64,000 nt of DNA from Bacillus salipaludis. GTDB lineage: Bacteria > Bacillota > Bacilli > Bacillales_B > DSM-18226. The notes under the pieces were generated by a model. That model saw nothing but the letters and a program-made list of their open reading frames with translations, was not told where the DNA came from and did not search any database. Positions 33,417 to 42,681 of this stretch are shown one piece after another; the first letter of the stretch is position 1, and the number at the start of each line of letters is the position of its first letter. The DNA is taken from the NCBI RefSeq assembly GCF_004358205.1, contig NZ_SMYO01000002.1, positions 434,001-498,000 on the forward strand, in the 5' to 3' direction. A program made the position numbers and the translations under genes.

Positions 33417-34156
33417 TGGAAGTATTGTTTTGGGTAGGATGCGCAACAGCATATGATGTACGTTTGCAAAGCATTGCCAGAGCATTTGTTGATATTTTAA
33501 AAAAAGCTGATGTCGATTTTGCAACCTTAGGTGCAGAGGAGCGTTGTACAGGAGACATGGCTCGACGTGCAGGAGATGAAGCTTTGTTTCAAGAGTTAGC
33601 ATTTACAAATATAAAAACCTTGAAAAAACATAAGGTGGATTCCATTGTTACAACCTGTCCGCATTGCTTCAATATGTTTAAAAATGAATACCCGCAGCTT
33701 GGTGGCGATTATAAAGTAATGCATTATACAACATTTATTTATCAACTGATCGAACAAGGGAGAATAAAAATTCCTGATAAGCAAAATCGTGAGTTAATTA
33801 CCTACCATGACCCTTGCTACCTAGGAAGACAAAACGGGGTATTTGACGAGCCAAGGGACATTTTAGAAATGCTTGGTTACGAGCTTAAAGAGATGGACAA
33901 AAATAAAAAACAATCCATGTGCTGTGGTGCTGGTGGAGCTGCAATGTTCCAATCACCCAGCTGCGGAAAAAAAATCAATACAATCCGTGCGGAAGAAGCA
34001 GTCCAAACCGGGGGGAGTATGACGGTTACCTCTTGTCCATTTTGCTTTAGCATGATGGAAGAAGCGCTTGGATTACTTCAACAAGATGGCAAAACAAACA
34101 TGGTTTCAAAAGATATTGCTGAAATTGTAAATGAACTAGTAACGAAGGGAGATTAA
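33416..34156 (+). CDS. CCG-domain (Fe-S)-binding protein (HdrD/DgcB-like, C-terminal part)
   Basis: Cytoplasmic protein of 246 residues with two cysteine-rich CCG-type domains, as in GlpC and HdrB/HdrD. The first cluster region has WVGCATAYD, EERCTGD and TTCPHCFNMF; the second has YHDPCYLGRQ, MCCGAGGAAMFQ and SCPFCFSMMEEA. The classic CCG is intact only in the second domain; the first has RCTGD, common in such proteins. It overlaps the previous gene by one base (TAATG) and the next starts four bases after its stop. With the membrane protein before it, it makes up a DgcB-like complex split over two genes. Confidence 0.88.
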   Translation: MEVLFWVGCATAYDVRLQSIARAFVDILKKADVDFATLGAEERCTGDMARRAGDEALFQELAFTNIKTLKKHKVDSIVTTCPHCFNMFKNEYPQLGGDYKVMHYTTFIYQLIEQGRIKIPDKQNRELITYHDPCYLGRQNGVFDEPRDILEMLGYELKEMDKNKKQSMCCGAGGAAMFQSPSCGKKINTIRAEEAVQTGGSMTVTSCPFCFSMMEEALGLLQQDGKTNMVSKDIAEIVNELVTKGD

Positions 34157-34159
34157 CCT

Positions 34160-36112
34160 ATGTCTCAATTTAAGTATCTGTTCACACCGATAAAAATTGG
34201 TCCACACTGGATTAAAAATAGGATATTGAGTACTGGGCACATGACCACTTTTGTTAAAGATAACTTACCTACCGACCAATTCATTGCCTATCACGAAGAA
34301 AGAGCAAAGGGAGGCGCTGGGTTAATTGTAATAGAGGCAAATGCTGTCCATTGGACGGCTGCGTTTACCTCGCATACGATTATGGCTTATACGGATGAGA
34401 TGCTCCCTTATTATAAAAAATTAGCAGAAGCTGTTCATCCCCATGGAACTAAAATGTTTGTCCAACTATTCCATCCGGGAAGAGAAGTATTCCCTTCAGG
34501 GGGGGCCATAGCAGTAGCCCCTTCTTCGATTCCAAATGATCGATTTCGGGTAATGCCCAAGGAACTAGAAGTAGAAGAAATACAAGAGATTATAAATGGT
34601 TATGTGGAAACGGCGGAAAGGGTAAAAAAAGGCGGACTGGACGGGGTAGAAATTGTCGCTTCACATGGTTATCTTATCAGCCAATTTTGGTCTTCGAGAC
34701 TTAACCTGCGAACCGATCAATATGGTGGATCATTTGAAAATCGGCTGCGTTTCTTAAAAGAAATCATTGAGGGTATTCGGCAAAAAGTAGGAAGTGAAAT
34801 AGCAGTTGGTATGCGTGTGAGTGTAGATGATTATGAGACAAATGGTTCTACTTTTGAGGAGGTAAAAGAAATACTGGTGTATATCGAAAAGGAAATTGGA
34901 GGATTAGACTACTTTAACTTAACCGGAGGAAGCTCTGCCACACTTATGAGCTCTATTTTTATTGCGCCGCCATCCCCTGTCCCTCCAGCACATTTTTCAG
35001 CTTATTCAGGGAAGATGAGGGAATTATTATCTACACCTGTATTCGTGAATTCAAGAATCAATGATCCTGTCATGGGTGAAAAGGTTTTGGAAAGCGGGCA
35101 GGCAGATATGGTGGGAATGACCCGTTCTCTTATTTGTGACCCTCACATGCCTAATAAGGCAATGAGGGAAGAGATGGAGAAAATTCGGTATTGTATTGGG
35201 TGCAACCAAGGGTGTATTGGACATATGCATAATGATTTACCCATAACGTGTATTCAAAATCCCGTTACCGGCAGAGAGTTGCAATTCGCTCATATGTCAA
35301 AGGCCAAAAATATCAAAACGGTAATTGTTATTGGCGGAGGTCCATCGGGGATGAAAGCAGCTGTTATTGCAGCGGAAAGAGGCCATAAAGTTACTTTATT
35401 TGAGAAAGAAGAAGAATTGGGGGGACAGGTGAAATTAGCACGCAAAATACCTGGACGTGAAGAGTTTGGGGAGCTGGTAGCTAATCTAAAGCGTGAGCTG
35501 GCCTATCACCGTGTTGTTGTAAAAACAAATACGAATGTAACCAAAGAATTAATTCTCTCGCATCAGCCTGATGAAGTGATCGTGGCAACTGGAGCAACCC
35601 CCTATATTCCGAATGTTTCCGGTATTCATCTTCCAAGCGTAATAACGGCTTGGGATGTGTTGATGAAAAAAGAACCGGTTGGAAAAAAGGTTATTGTAGC
35701 TGATTGGAAAGGTGACATGCCAGGTATAGGTGTAGCTTTATATTTAGCTGAGCAAGGACATGAAGTGGAGTTAATCAGTGCTTGTTATCAAGTTGGATAT
35801 GGTCTTCAACAGTATGTACGAGATGTGATGCTGTCCAAACTGCATTTATTAGAAGTGAAAATGACACCACAATACAATCTTCATAGGGTAGAAGCAGCAA
35901 ATATTACATTTGAAAACATTTATACTGGGCAAATGTTGGTAAGGAATCAAGTAGATACGCTGGTGCTTGCCACAGGAAACCAACAAGTTGTAGACATTTA
36001 TTATCAATTAAAGGGATCCGTACCAAGTCTTCATCGTATTGGGGATTGCATGTTGCCTCGAACGGTTGAAGAAGCAATTCTTGAAGGATTTGAAGTAGCC
36101 GCTAATTTATAG
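34160..36112 (+). CDS. OYE-family FMN/FAD/4Fe-4S dehydrogenase (DgcA/TMADH-like)
   Basis: Multicofactor flavoenzyme of 650 residues. Residues 1-340 form an Old-Yellow-Enzyme TIM barrel (FTPIKIGPHWIKNRI; HPHGTKMFVQLFHPGR; DGVEIVASHGYLISQFWS; RTDQYGGSFENRLRFLKEI). A 4Fe-4S binding stretch follows, CIGCNQGC then TCIQNP at about 347-370. The C-terminal half holds FAD- and NAD(P)-type Rossmann folds (VIVIGGGPSGMKAA; GATPYIPNVSG). This architecture covers 2,4-dienoyl-CoA reductase, trimethylamine dehydrogenase, stachydrine/N-methylproline demethylase and dimethylglycine demethylase DgcA. Because ETF genes and a DgcB-like pair share the operon, an N-demethylase or amine dehydrogenase is favoured over a dienoyl-CoA reductase. 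The actual substrate is not evident. Its own ribosome site is GGGAG; the gap to the previous gene is 3 bp. Confidence 0.88.
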   Translation: MSQFKYLFTPIKIGPHWIKNRILSTGHMTTFVKDNLPTDQFIAYHEERAKGGAGLIVIEANAVHWTAAFTSHTIMAYTDEMLPYYKKLAEAVHPHGTKMFVQLFHPGREVFPSGGAIAVAPSSIPNDRFRVMPKELEVEEIQEIINGYVETAERVKKGGLDGVEIVASHGYLISQFWSSRLNLRTDQYGGSFENRLRFLKEIIEGIRQKVGSEIAVGMRVSVDDYETNGSTFEEVKEILVYIEKEIGGLDYFNLTGGSSATLMSSIFIAPPSPVPPAHFSAYSGKMRELLSTPVFVNSRINDPVMGEKVLESGQADMVGMTRSLICDPHMPNKAMREEMEKIRYCIGCNQGCIGHMHNDLPITCIQNPVTGRELQFAHMSKAKNIKTVIVIGGGPSGMKAAVIAAERGHKVTLFEKEEELGGQVKLARKIPGREEFGELVANLKRELAYHRVVVKTNTNVTKELILSHQPDEVIVATGATPYIPNVSGIHLPSVITAWDVLMKKEPVGKKVIVADWKGDMPGIGVALYLAEQGHEVELISACYQVGYGLQQYVRDVMLSKLHLLEVKMTPQYNLHRVEAANITFENIYTGQMLVRNQVDTLVLATGNQQVVDIYYQLKGSVPSLHRIGDCMLPRTVEEAILEGFEVAANL

Positions 36113-36227
36113 ACAAATGAGAAGCCCCATTCTCATGGGGAATAACGAATCTTATAAATTAAAATTGGATAGATTAATAGTTTAATGTTACTGAATCATA
36201 TAGAAAGTATGTAAAGGAGTAAAATGT

Positions 36228-37670
36228 ATGCGTTATTTAAATTACATTAATGGCGAGTGGGTAGAACCATTTTCCGGATCTTACAATACAAATTCAAGTC
36301 CAATTGATGGCCGGGAACTGGGGGAATTTCCTGCTAGTTCAGTAGAAGATGCGCAGAGGGCGATTGCCTCAGCAAAAGGTGCTTTTTCATTATGGAAAAG
36401 CCTATCTTATAAGCAACGGGCATCCTATCTATTGGCAGCAGCAGCAATTTTGAAAGATAAAGTAGAAGAAATAGGTTATGACTTAACGTTAGAAGAAGGA
36501 AAAACAATAGCTGAAGGTATAGGAGAAACACAGCGAGCTATAAGTATTCTGGAATTTTTCGCGGGAGAATCTGCCCAATCGATTGGCAGTGTAATTCCTT
36601 CATCCAATGAGAAAACACTGATTTATACTAAGAGAATACCATTAGGACCTGTTGGATTGATTACTTCTTGGAATTTCCCAATAGCTATACCGGTATGGAA
36701 GCTGGCACCTGCTCTCATTTACGGAAACACAGTCGTGATGAAATCTGCCGACCTGACGCCTAAATCGGTTTATCATGTAATAAGTGCATTTCATGAAGCA
36801 GGCATACCACCGGGAGTCATTAACTGCGTGTTTGGAAGTGGTAGGGTCATTGGAACGGAGCTTGTCAAAAATCCTGATATTAAAGCAATATCTTTTACCG
36901 GATCAAATAAAGTTGGAAATGGGATTAAGGAACTGGCTATTAGCACTGGGAAAAAAGTGCAATTAGAAATGGGCGGGAAAAACCCATTAATTGTGTTGGC
37001 AGATGCAAATATTGACAAGGCGGTTGACCTAGCCATTAAAGGAGCATTTCTATCAACGGGTCAGAAATGTACTGCTACCAGTCGAGTCATCATAGAAGAA
37101 AAAATTTATGACGAATTTCGGACTAGATTAATCGAACAGACAATGTCACTTAAAGTAGGAAATCCCTTAGAAAAAGATACCTTTATGGGACCGTGTGTTT
37201 CCCATTCACAGCAAGAAACAGTACTTTCATTAATTAAAGCAGGAAAACAGGAAGGATTATTACTTTACGGGGGAGAAACACTGCAAAATCCAAATCTTCA
37301 GCAAGGCTTTTATATACAGCCGACCATATTTGAAATTGATTCTCAAGAAGCGCGTATTGCTCGAGAAGAGATTTTTGGACCTGTCATTGTACTTTTAAAA
37401 GCAAAGGACTATCACGAGGCCATCCGGTTTGCAAACGATACAGAATTTGGACTTAGTGCATCCCTTTGTACGAATAATCTTAGCCTAGCCCAAGAATTTA
37501 TTGATGAGATAGAAGTAGGTATGGTTCATGTGAATTCAGAAACCACAGGTGCTGAGCCGCAAGTGCCATTTGGAGGGGTGAAAAATTCCAGTTATGGACC
37601 GAGAGAACAAGGGAAAACTGCCATTGAGTTTTATACTCAAGTGAAAACCATATATGTTGATCAATTATAG
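36228..37670 (+). CDS. NAD(P)-dependent aldehyde dehydrogenase (YcbD/KGSADH-like)
   Basis: Aldehyde dehydrogenase of 480 residues, oxidising an aldehyde to an acid. Visible features: GPVGLITSWNFPIAIPVWKLAPAL with the catalytic Asn, FTGSNKVGNGI cofactor loop, QLEMGGKNPLIVL with the general-base Glu, and STGQKCTATSRVI with the nucleophilic Cys near residue 283. The pattern is close to alpha-ketoglutaric-semialdehyde dehydrogenases, but substrate cannot be fixed. AAAGGAG precedes the ATG. It is 115 bp after the OYE-type gene with no strong T-run hairpin between (only CCCCAT/ATGGGG at 36125-36140), so it may be read through from the ETF operon. A terminator follows. Confidence 0.92.
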   Translation: MRYLNYINGEWVEPFSGSYNTNSSPIDGRELGEFPASSVEDAQRAIASAKGAFSLWKSLSYKQRASYLLAAAAILKDKVEEIGYDLTLEEGKTIAEGIGETQRAISILEFFAGESAQSIGSVIPSSNEKTLIYTKRIPLGPVGLITSWNFPIAIPVWKLAPALIYGNTVVMKSADLTPKSVYHVISAFHEAGIPPGVINCVFGSGRVIGTELVKNPDIKAISFTGSNKVGNGIKELAISTGKKVQLEMGGKNPLIVLADANIDKAVDLAIKGAFLSTGQKCTATSRVIIEEKIYDEFRTRLIEQTMSLKVGNPLEKDTFMGPCVSHSQQETVLSLIKAGKQEGLLLYGGETLQNPNLQQGFYIQPTIFEIDSQEARIAREEIFGPVIVLLKAKDYHEAIRFANDTEFGLSASLCTNNLSLAQEFIDEIEVGMVHVNSETTGAEPQVPFGGVKNSSYGPREQGKTAIEFYTQVKTIYVDQL

Positions 37671-37710
37671 TTGACCAAAATATCGATGTAAGTTATGAAC
37701 ATCATAATTT

Positions 37711-37736
37711 AGAGATTGGATAACAATCTCTTTTTT
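37711..37736 (+). terminator. Terminator after aldehyde dehydrogenase
   Basis: AGAGATTG and CAATCTCT pair around GATAA and run into six T residues, 40 bp after the stop codon. Confidence 0.9.
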
Positions 37737-37916
37737 GTGCAGATAGAGATCATTTATTTTAAAGTATATTGAAAATTATTAATATTAGTAATGTTGTGAT
37801 AATTATGTTAGAATAAAGATGCAAATTGTGTTCAGTTAACAGAAAAATCTGATTAGTTAAATGAAATGGGCGATAAGGAATCTTATTTTAAAAAAACTTT
37901 CTAATGGTGGTATTGG

Positions 37917-39725
37917 ATGATTAAATTTAAAACTGCTTTACCATTACGTACCTTCAAGGGACAACTTTGTAAAAACTTAAAGCAATTCCTAGATGTGTCA
38001 AATTTTCTTTATATCCTTGTAGATAGCCAAGAAGGGGTTCAGGGGATCGTAGATGAAATGAGCTTTTGGAAACATGTCGCGGTAAAAGGCTGGGAATCCG
38101 AAATAAGTGGCTGTTTTAACGATCGTTTTATCATGATTGAAAATGAGGAAATGCTTATTTCTGAAGCAGGCACGAATCCTGATGTGGAGTACTTTATTTT
38201 GCGGGATTCTCTGGATGTATATAGGGTATATAGCAGCTTGGAAATTGAAACTACCGCCCTACGCCAGCATAATAATTCTCTCCTAAATAATGTTGATTTA
38301 TTAAATAGAGAGATGGATTCACTTCGTCAGCAGGTCAATCAGTTAAAATGCATCCTTGATTCCTCCTATGATGAAATTTTTGTCACTGATGGACAAGGAA
38401 ACACATTATTCGTCAGTGAAATTTCTAAAAAAATTACGGGTTTCCCACCGGAACTCTTTATAGGAAAGAACGTTAGGGAACTTGTTAACCAAGGTCTCGT
38501 TGAAAACTCCGTTAGTCTTGAAGTGATTAAAACCAAGAAAATAGTGTCTCGCCAGCAGACTTATACCAATGGAACAACGGTTTTGGCTACTGGAAAGCCG
38601 GTTTTTAATGATAAAGGAGAGATTAGTCTCATTATTATTAATTCGAGAGATATATCGGAACTTGTCAAGTTGCGCAATCAAATTGCTTATGCCAATTCTG
38701 TTATTGATCGTCAAAAACAATTACTATCTGATTTTCAATCAAATCCCCTTTTGGAAAGGCTGAATACGCGTTCCGAAAAAATGTTCTCTATTATTGAACT
38801 TATTGAAAAGGTGTCCCCAACTGATTCTTCTGTGTTAATTGAAGGGGAATCAGGAGTGGGAAAGAATTTATTGGCTCGCCTTATCCACGATAAAAGCAGA
38901 AGAAATGATCGGAATTTTGTACAAATAAACTGTGGTGCTATATCTCCTTCCTTAATTGAGGCGGAATTATTCGGGTACGAGCCCGGATCTTTTACAGGGG
39001 CTAACAAAAGCGGGAAAATCGGCCTAGTAAAACAAGCGGATGGGGGGACTTTGTTTTTAGACGAAATAGGGGAACTACCAATGGACCTGCAAGTCAAGCT
39101 TTTGCAGCTCGTACAGGAAAAAACCTTCATCCCGGTTGGTGGTACCAAGGAAATAAAAGTGGACATCCGGATTATTTCTGCAACCAATAAAAATCTCAAG
39201 CAGAGAGTAAAGGATAATCTTTTCCGAGAGGATCTGTACTATCGGCTTTATGTGGTTCCAATCACCGTACCACCTTTACGCGAGCGTGTAGAAGATATAA
39301 CCTTGCTAATAGAATATTTTCTTAAAAAGTTTAATGATAAGTATGAACACTCTATTATGATCGACGACGAGGCAATCAATCTTTTAAATGGCTATGAGTG
39401 GGGCGGGAATGTGAGGGAGCTTGAAAACCTTATCGAACAATTAATCGTGACTGCCAGGGGAGCAGTGATTTATGAAATCGATTTACCCTCTTATATTGTA
39501 AAAACGCAGGAGAAAACAACGCCAAGGGTAACCGTATCTGGTATTCTTCCGCTAAAAATAGCTGTGGAAGAAACGGAACGTCAGCTTCTAAAAAGGGCAC
39601 AGGAAAAGTACAAAACCTCCCGTAAAATGGCTAGAATACTAGAAGTGAATCAGACGACAATTATTCGGAAAACACATAAATATAATTTAAATTTAAGTAA
39701 TGAAGAAGAGTTTTCCGGCTTGTAA
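37917..39725 (+). CDS. Sigma-54-dependent transcriptional activator (PAS, AAA+, Fis HTH)
   Basis: Enhancer-binding protein of 602 residues. An N-terminal region of ~110 residues, which I do not recognise, may be the effector sensor. A coiled coil (about 112-145) and a PAS domain (about 145-260; ILDSSYDEIFVTDGQGNTLFVS) follow. The AAA+ domain (about 285-515) has Walker A GESGVGKN, the sigma-54 contact loop as GSFTGA (not GAFTGA), Walker B GGTLFLDEIGEL and an arginine-finger region LFREDLYYRL. A Fis-type HTH (TSRKMARILEVNQTTIIRKTHKY) closes the protein. GGTGG precedes the ATG. The gene is surrounded by four -24/-12 promoters and is almost certainly their activator. GSFTGA is a known functional variant of the loop. 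The inducer is not known. Confidence 0.95.
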   Translation: MIKFKTALPLRTFKGQLCKNLKQFLDVSNFLYILVDSQEGVQGIVDEMSFWKHVAVKGWESEISGCFNDRFIMIENEEMLISEAGTNPDVEYFILRDSLDVYRVYSSLEIETTALRQHNNSLLNNVDLLNREMDSLRQQVNQLKCILDSSYDEIFVTDGQGNTLFVSEISKKITGFPPELFIGKNVRELVNQGLVENSVSLEVIKTKKIVSRQQTYTNGTTVLATGKPVFNDKGEISLIIINSRDISELVKLRNQIAYANSVIDRQKQLLSDFQSNPLLERLNTRSEKMFSIIELIEKVSPTDSSVLIEGESGVGKNLLARLIHDKSRRNDRNFVQINCGAISPSLIEAELFGYEPGSFTGANKSGKIGLVKQADGGTLFLDEIGELPMDLQVKLLQLVQEKTFIPVGGTKEIKVDIRIISATNKNLKQRVKDNLFREDLYYRLYVVPITVPPLRERVEDITLLIEYFLKKFNDKYEHSIMIDDEAINLLNGYEWGGNVRELENLIEQLIVTARGAVIYEIDLPSYIVKTQEKTTPRVTVSGILPLKIAVEETERQLLKRAQEKYKTSRKMARILEVNQTTIIRKTHKYNLNLSNEEEFSGL

Positions 39726-40058
39726 AAAGGGATTGTTTATCAGTGACCTCCAAATATAGGAGTATAGAAAGGGTAAGTTTGGTTGAACACATTTTGCATC
39801 GATTGTTCATTGTAGAATGTAATTCATTTTTTTAAGTCCACTTTGTGGTTGACATGAATAAAGCGATGGCAGGTTCCGTAAATGATATCATCATCTATTA
39901 GTATATCGAACCTTTATTGCATCAATAGATGCTTAATAGGTTCGATTTTTTCCGCATAATTTGTAGAATCTTACAATAAATTCCTGAAATTTAAAAAACT
40001 TTCCTAGAAGACCTCAATATTACTATATGTCCAGCAGTTTTCTTTGATTTTTGAAAAA
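39726..40058 (+). promoter_or_regulatory. Spacer with candidate enhancer sites and terminator-like hairpin
   Basis: ATCGAACCT (39905-39913), inner TGCATC and GATGC, and AGGTTCGAT (39938-39946) form a long palindrome followed by a T-run, so it terminates the activator gene and could also bind the activator. A second region near 39784, GAACACATTTTGCATCGATTG, resembles one upstream of the first NCS1 permease. Both are within 280 bp of the promoter at 40059. Confidence 0.5.
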
Positions 40059-40075
40059 GTGGCATAAAAATTGCA
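40059..40075 (+). promoter_or_regulatory. Sigma-54 promoter of second aldehyde dehydrogenase
   Basis: GTGGCATAAAAATTGCA matches the -24/-12 consensus with GG and GC 12 bp apart. The start codon lies 68 bp downstream. Confidence 0.8.
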
Positions 40076-40142
40076 TTTATAAAGTTTGTACTACTTAATG
40101 AAGATTTAACTATAAAACTAATAAATTAGGAGGAATTTTTTT

Positions 40143-41609
40143 ATGGAAAAAACAGTCTCTAAGGCTATTTTGAATGCAAAAACGTATATTAACGGGATGT
40201 GGATGGATGGTGAAGGAGAACTTGTTGAAGTTGTTAGTCCTGTAAATGGAGAAATTATCGGTAACTACAGAAATAGCTCAATCGAACAAGTGAATTTAGC
40301 TATTAAAAGTGCAAAAGAGGCTCAGAAAGAGTGGGCAAATGTTCCATTATTAGATAAATTAGATTTACTTAAGAAAGCGGAAGAGCTCGGAAGAACAAAA
40401 TATGGGGAAGAGATGGCCCGCTATATTACGTTAGAAATGGGAAAAACAATCACAGAGGCTCGTGAAGAAGTCTATGAACTTGGTATCTCTAACTTTGAAC
40501 ATGCGATTGGAGAAGTCCAAAGATTTAGAGGGTCTACACTGCCAAGTACTTTTGAAAGAACAAATAATAAAAGAATTCATATCACCCATGCTCCAATCGG
40601 AGTTGTAAGCGTAATCACACCATGGAATTTCCCGGTATCTCTATCAGCTGAACTTATCCCTTATGCATTGGCAGTGGGAAATACTGTAGTGTTTAAACCA
40701 TCTGAAATTACCCCATTTAGCACTGAATTGCTGATTAGGCTATTTGATGAAGCAGGTTTTCCACCAGGGGTAGTTAATTTAGTTCAAGGAAAAGGGGACG
40801 TTGGAAACCGAATTGTAACTCATGAAGATGTACGTGGGGTTTGCTTTACAGGAAGTGCTGCTGTAGGTGAAAAGATCGCCCAAGCTGCTGGGTTAAAGAG
40901 AACTCTTTTAGAGTTAGGCGGTAACGGACCTCAAATTGTTATGGAAGATGCAAATTTAGAGGAAGCTGTAGAAGCTGCAATTAATGGTTGTTTTTATAAT
41001 GCCGGCCAAGTGTGTACAGCAGCTGAACGAATCTTAGTTCATGAAAGTATACACGATGAGTTTGTTGATTTATTAGTTGAAAGAACTAAAAAAGTTCGTT
41101 TAGGTAACCCTTTAGAAGATGGTACAGAAATGGGACCATTATCGGGCCAACCAGTAGTAGATAAAATGAATGAACATATAAAGGATGCTGTCAATAAAGG
41201 TGCAAAAGTCGTTTATGGTGGGAATCACAGTGGTTTATATTATGAACCAACAATCCTCGTTAATGCAAATCAGTCTATGCTTTTAGGAAAAGAAGAAACC
41301 TTTGGCCCAATAGCACCAATTATTAAATTTAAAACTAGAGAAGAGGCAGTGGAGATTGCCAATGACACACCATATGGGCTTACCTCTTCAGTATTTACAT
41401 CTGGCCTAGCAGATGCCTGGTATATGGCAGATAATCTCGAACATGGAACGGTTCATATAAATGAAAGCACGAATTATTGGGATTTCCTAGCACCATTTGG
41501 CGGCATGAAGAATAGCGGGAATGGAAGGATTTTAAGCCAATGGGTATTCCAACATTTAACAGAGGTGAAACAGATTACATTTGATCCAACAAAAGCAAAG
41601 CGGAAATAA
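40143..41609 (+). CDS. NAD-dependent aldehyde dehydrogenase (sigma-54-driven)
   Basis: Aldehyde dehydrogenase of 488 residues, different in detail from the one at 36228. It has APIGVVSVITPWNFPVSLSAEL, FTGSAAVGEKIA, LLELGGNGPQIVM (with Asn-Gly in place of the common Lys-Asn) and NAGQVCTAAERILVH with the nucleophilic Cys near residue 289. The C-terminus PFGGMKNSGNGR is standard. AGGAGG precedes the ATG and the promoter is sigma-54 type. An aldehyde released by the OYE-type dehydrogenase, such as formaldehyde, glyoxylate or a semialdehyde, could be its substrate, but this is speculation. Confidence 0.92.
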   Translation: MEKTVSKAILNAKTYINGMWMDGEGELVEVVSPVNGEIIGNYRNSSIEQVNLAIKSAKEAQKEWANVPLLDKLDLLKKAEELGRTKYGEEMARYITLEMGKTITEAREEVYELGISNFEHAIGEVQRFRGSTLPSTFERTNNKRIHITHAPIGVVSVITPWNFPVSLSAELIPYALAVGNTVVFKPSEITPFSTELLIRLFDEAGFPPGVVNLVQGKGDVGNRIVTHEDVRGVCFTGSAAVGEKIAQAAGLKRTLLELGGNGPQIVMEDANLEEAVEAAINGCFYNAGQVCTAAERILVHESIHDEFVDLLVERTKKVRLGNPLEDGTEMGPLSGQPVVDKMNEHIKDAVNKGAKVVYGGNHSGLYYEPTILVNANQSMLLGKEETFGPIAPIIKFKTREEAVEIANDTPYGLTSSVFTSGLADAWYMADNLEHGTVHINESTNYWDFLAPFGGMKNSGNGRILSQWVFQHLTEVKQITFDPTKAKRK

Positions 41610-41836
41610 TCTTTTGTACAAAAAGCATGATCAATACTCCATAGCAAACTAGGAAGTAGAATGGAAGTGGTCAGTTGTTTCCCTTGACTGGCCCGCCGTT
41701 CTACTATCTTTTCTATCCATTTGAAGCCTTATGATAATTAATGAACTAGCAGGACTAATTCCTCTCACACCGAACATTCAATTTCGAAAATATTATTCTT
41801 AGTGTTTTATATATTTTTTTAGTTTCTAAAAATGAA

Positions 41837-42583
41837 GTGGGGGTGTTTAAAATACATACCAGGAATATGATGGGTTCTAATGACTTTGATATCGAGGTAA
41901 AGGGACAGAGTGCTTTATTGGAAGAAATTTTTGAAGGATTTAATGAGTATGATCGTATTGGTGTGGTAGTAAGGGAAACAGCAGGCGGAATCGGGGCCAG
42001 TGCACTTCTTATGTCAGCTGTAGCCCGGTTCTATGATTTCTTCCGACCTCAGCTTGGGTTTAAGCCTGACCAACTTGTCATTTATCCTCAGTTCTATATT
42101 TTTCATGTTGGAAAAAAACAATCTAGTTATTATTATCTTGATATTTGGCCGCCACACAAGGAAGTTGTGGTCGAAGATGAACCCGAACAGATTCTCGGAG
42201 CCATTAATGACCGGGGGATTACTAGATTGCTTGTAGAAGATATTCCACCAGTTAAAGCAAACTTTTTGAGAGAAACAGTGAGTGCTGCTAAACATCAAAT
42301 AATTACCGCTTTAGCATACTCTCCTACTGGAAATGTAAAAGACTCTGATGTGAAAATAACTAGTTGTGAGGCTGCTGAAAAATGTGTTTTCGATAGTCTT
42401 CAAAATTCAAAGGAGCTCTCAAAAGATGTTGTTGATGGTATATTAGAATATCGGAAAAAATTAATGATTAATGGTCGAGTAACTGAAACTTATCGGAAAA
42501 TCGATTTAGAGACAGCCTTAAATTTGCTTTCTCCTAAGAGTAGTGTGACAGGAGAACGTTATTATGCACTTTTAGAAGAATAA
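41837..42583 (+). CDS. Unrecognised 248-residue protein of the sigma-54 region
   Basis: Soluble protein of about 248 residues that I cannot assign to a family. The start is uncertain: GTG codons at 41837 or 41843 follow a purine-rich AAGTGGGGG stretch, and ATG 41867 follows a weak AGG. Visible features are an early acidic domain with the Gly-rich segment VVRETAGGIGASALLMSA, a central aromatic stretch QLVIYPQFYIFHVGKKQSSYYYLDIWPP, and LVEDIPPVKANFLRETVSAAK; the C-terminus is Lys-rich and helical. No membrane segment or signal is seen. It lies about 230 bp after the second aldehyde dehydrogenase on the same strand, with no clear terminator between, so it may be co-transcribed and belong to the same catabolic pathway. 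Confidence 0.75.
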   Translation: MGVFKIHTRNMMGSNDFDIEVKGQSALLEEIFEGFNEYDRIGVVVRETAGGIGASALLMSAVARFYDFFRPQLGFKPDQLVIYPQFYIFHVGKKQSSYYYLDIWPPHKEVVVEDEPEQILGAINDRGITRLLVEDIPPVKANFLRETVSAAKHQIITALAYSPTGNVKDSDVKITSCEAAEKCVFDSLQNSKELSKDVVDGILEYRKKLMINGRVTETYRKIDLETALNLLSPKSSVTGERYYALLEE

Positions 42584-42681
42584 TAATAGGTGATTGGATA
42601 AAGAAAAGTTTTACTCATTCGGAGGGAATATTTCTTGCAAGTGAATTTTCATCACTAATATGATAAGCGCTGTTTTGGTAC

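Noticed and set aside
39905..39951. Calling the palindrome only an enhancer site
   Set aside because: The T-run directly after it makes a terminator of the activator gene equally likely, so the entry states both.
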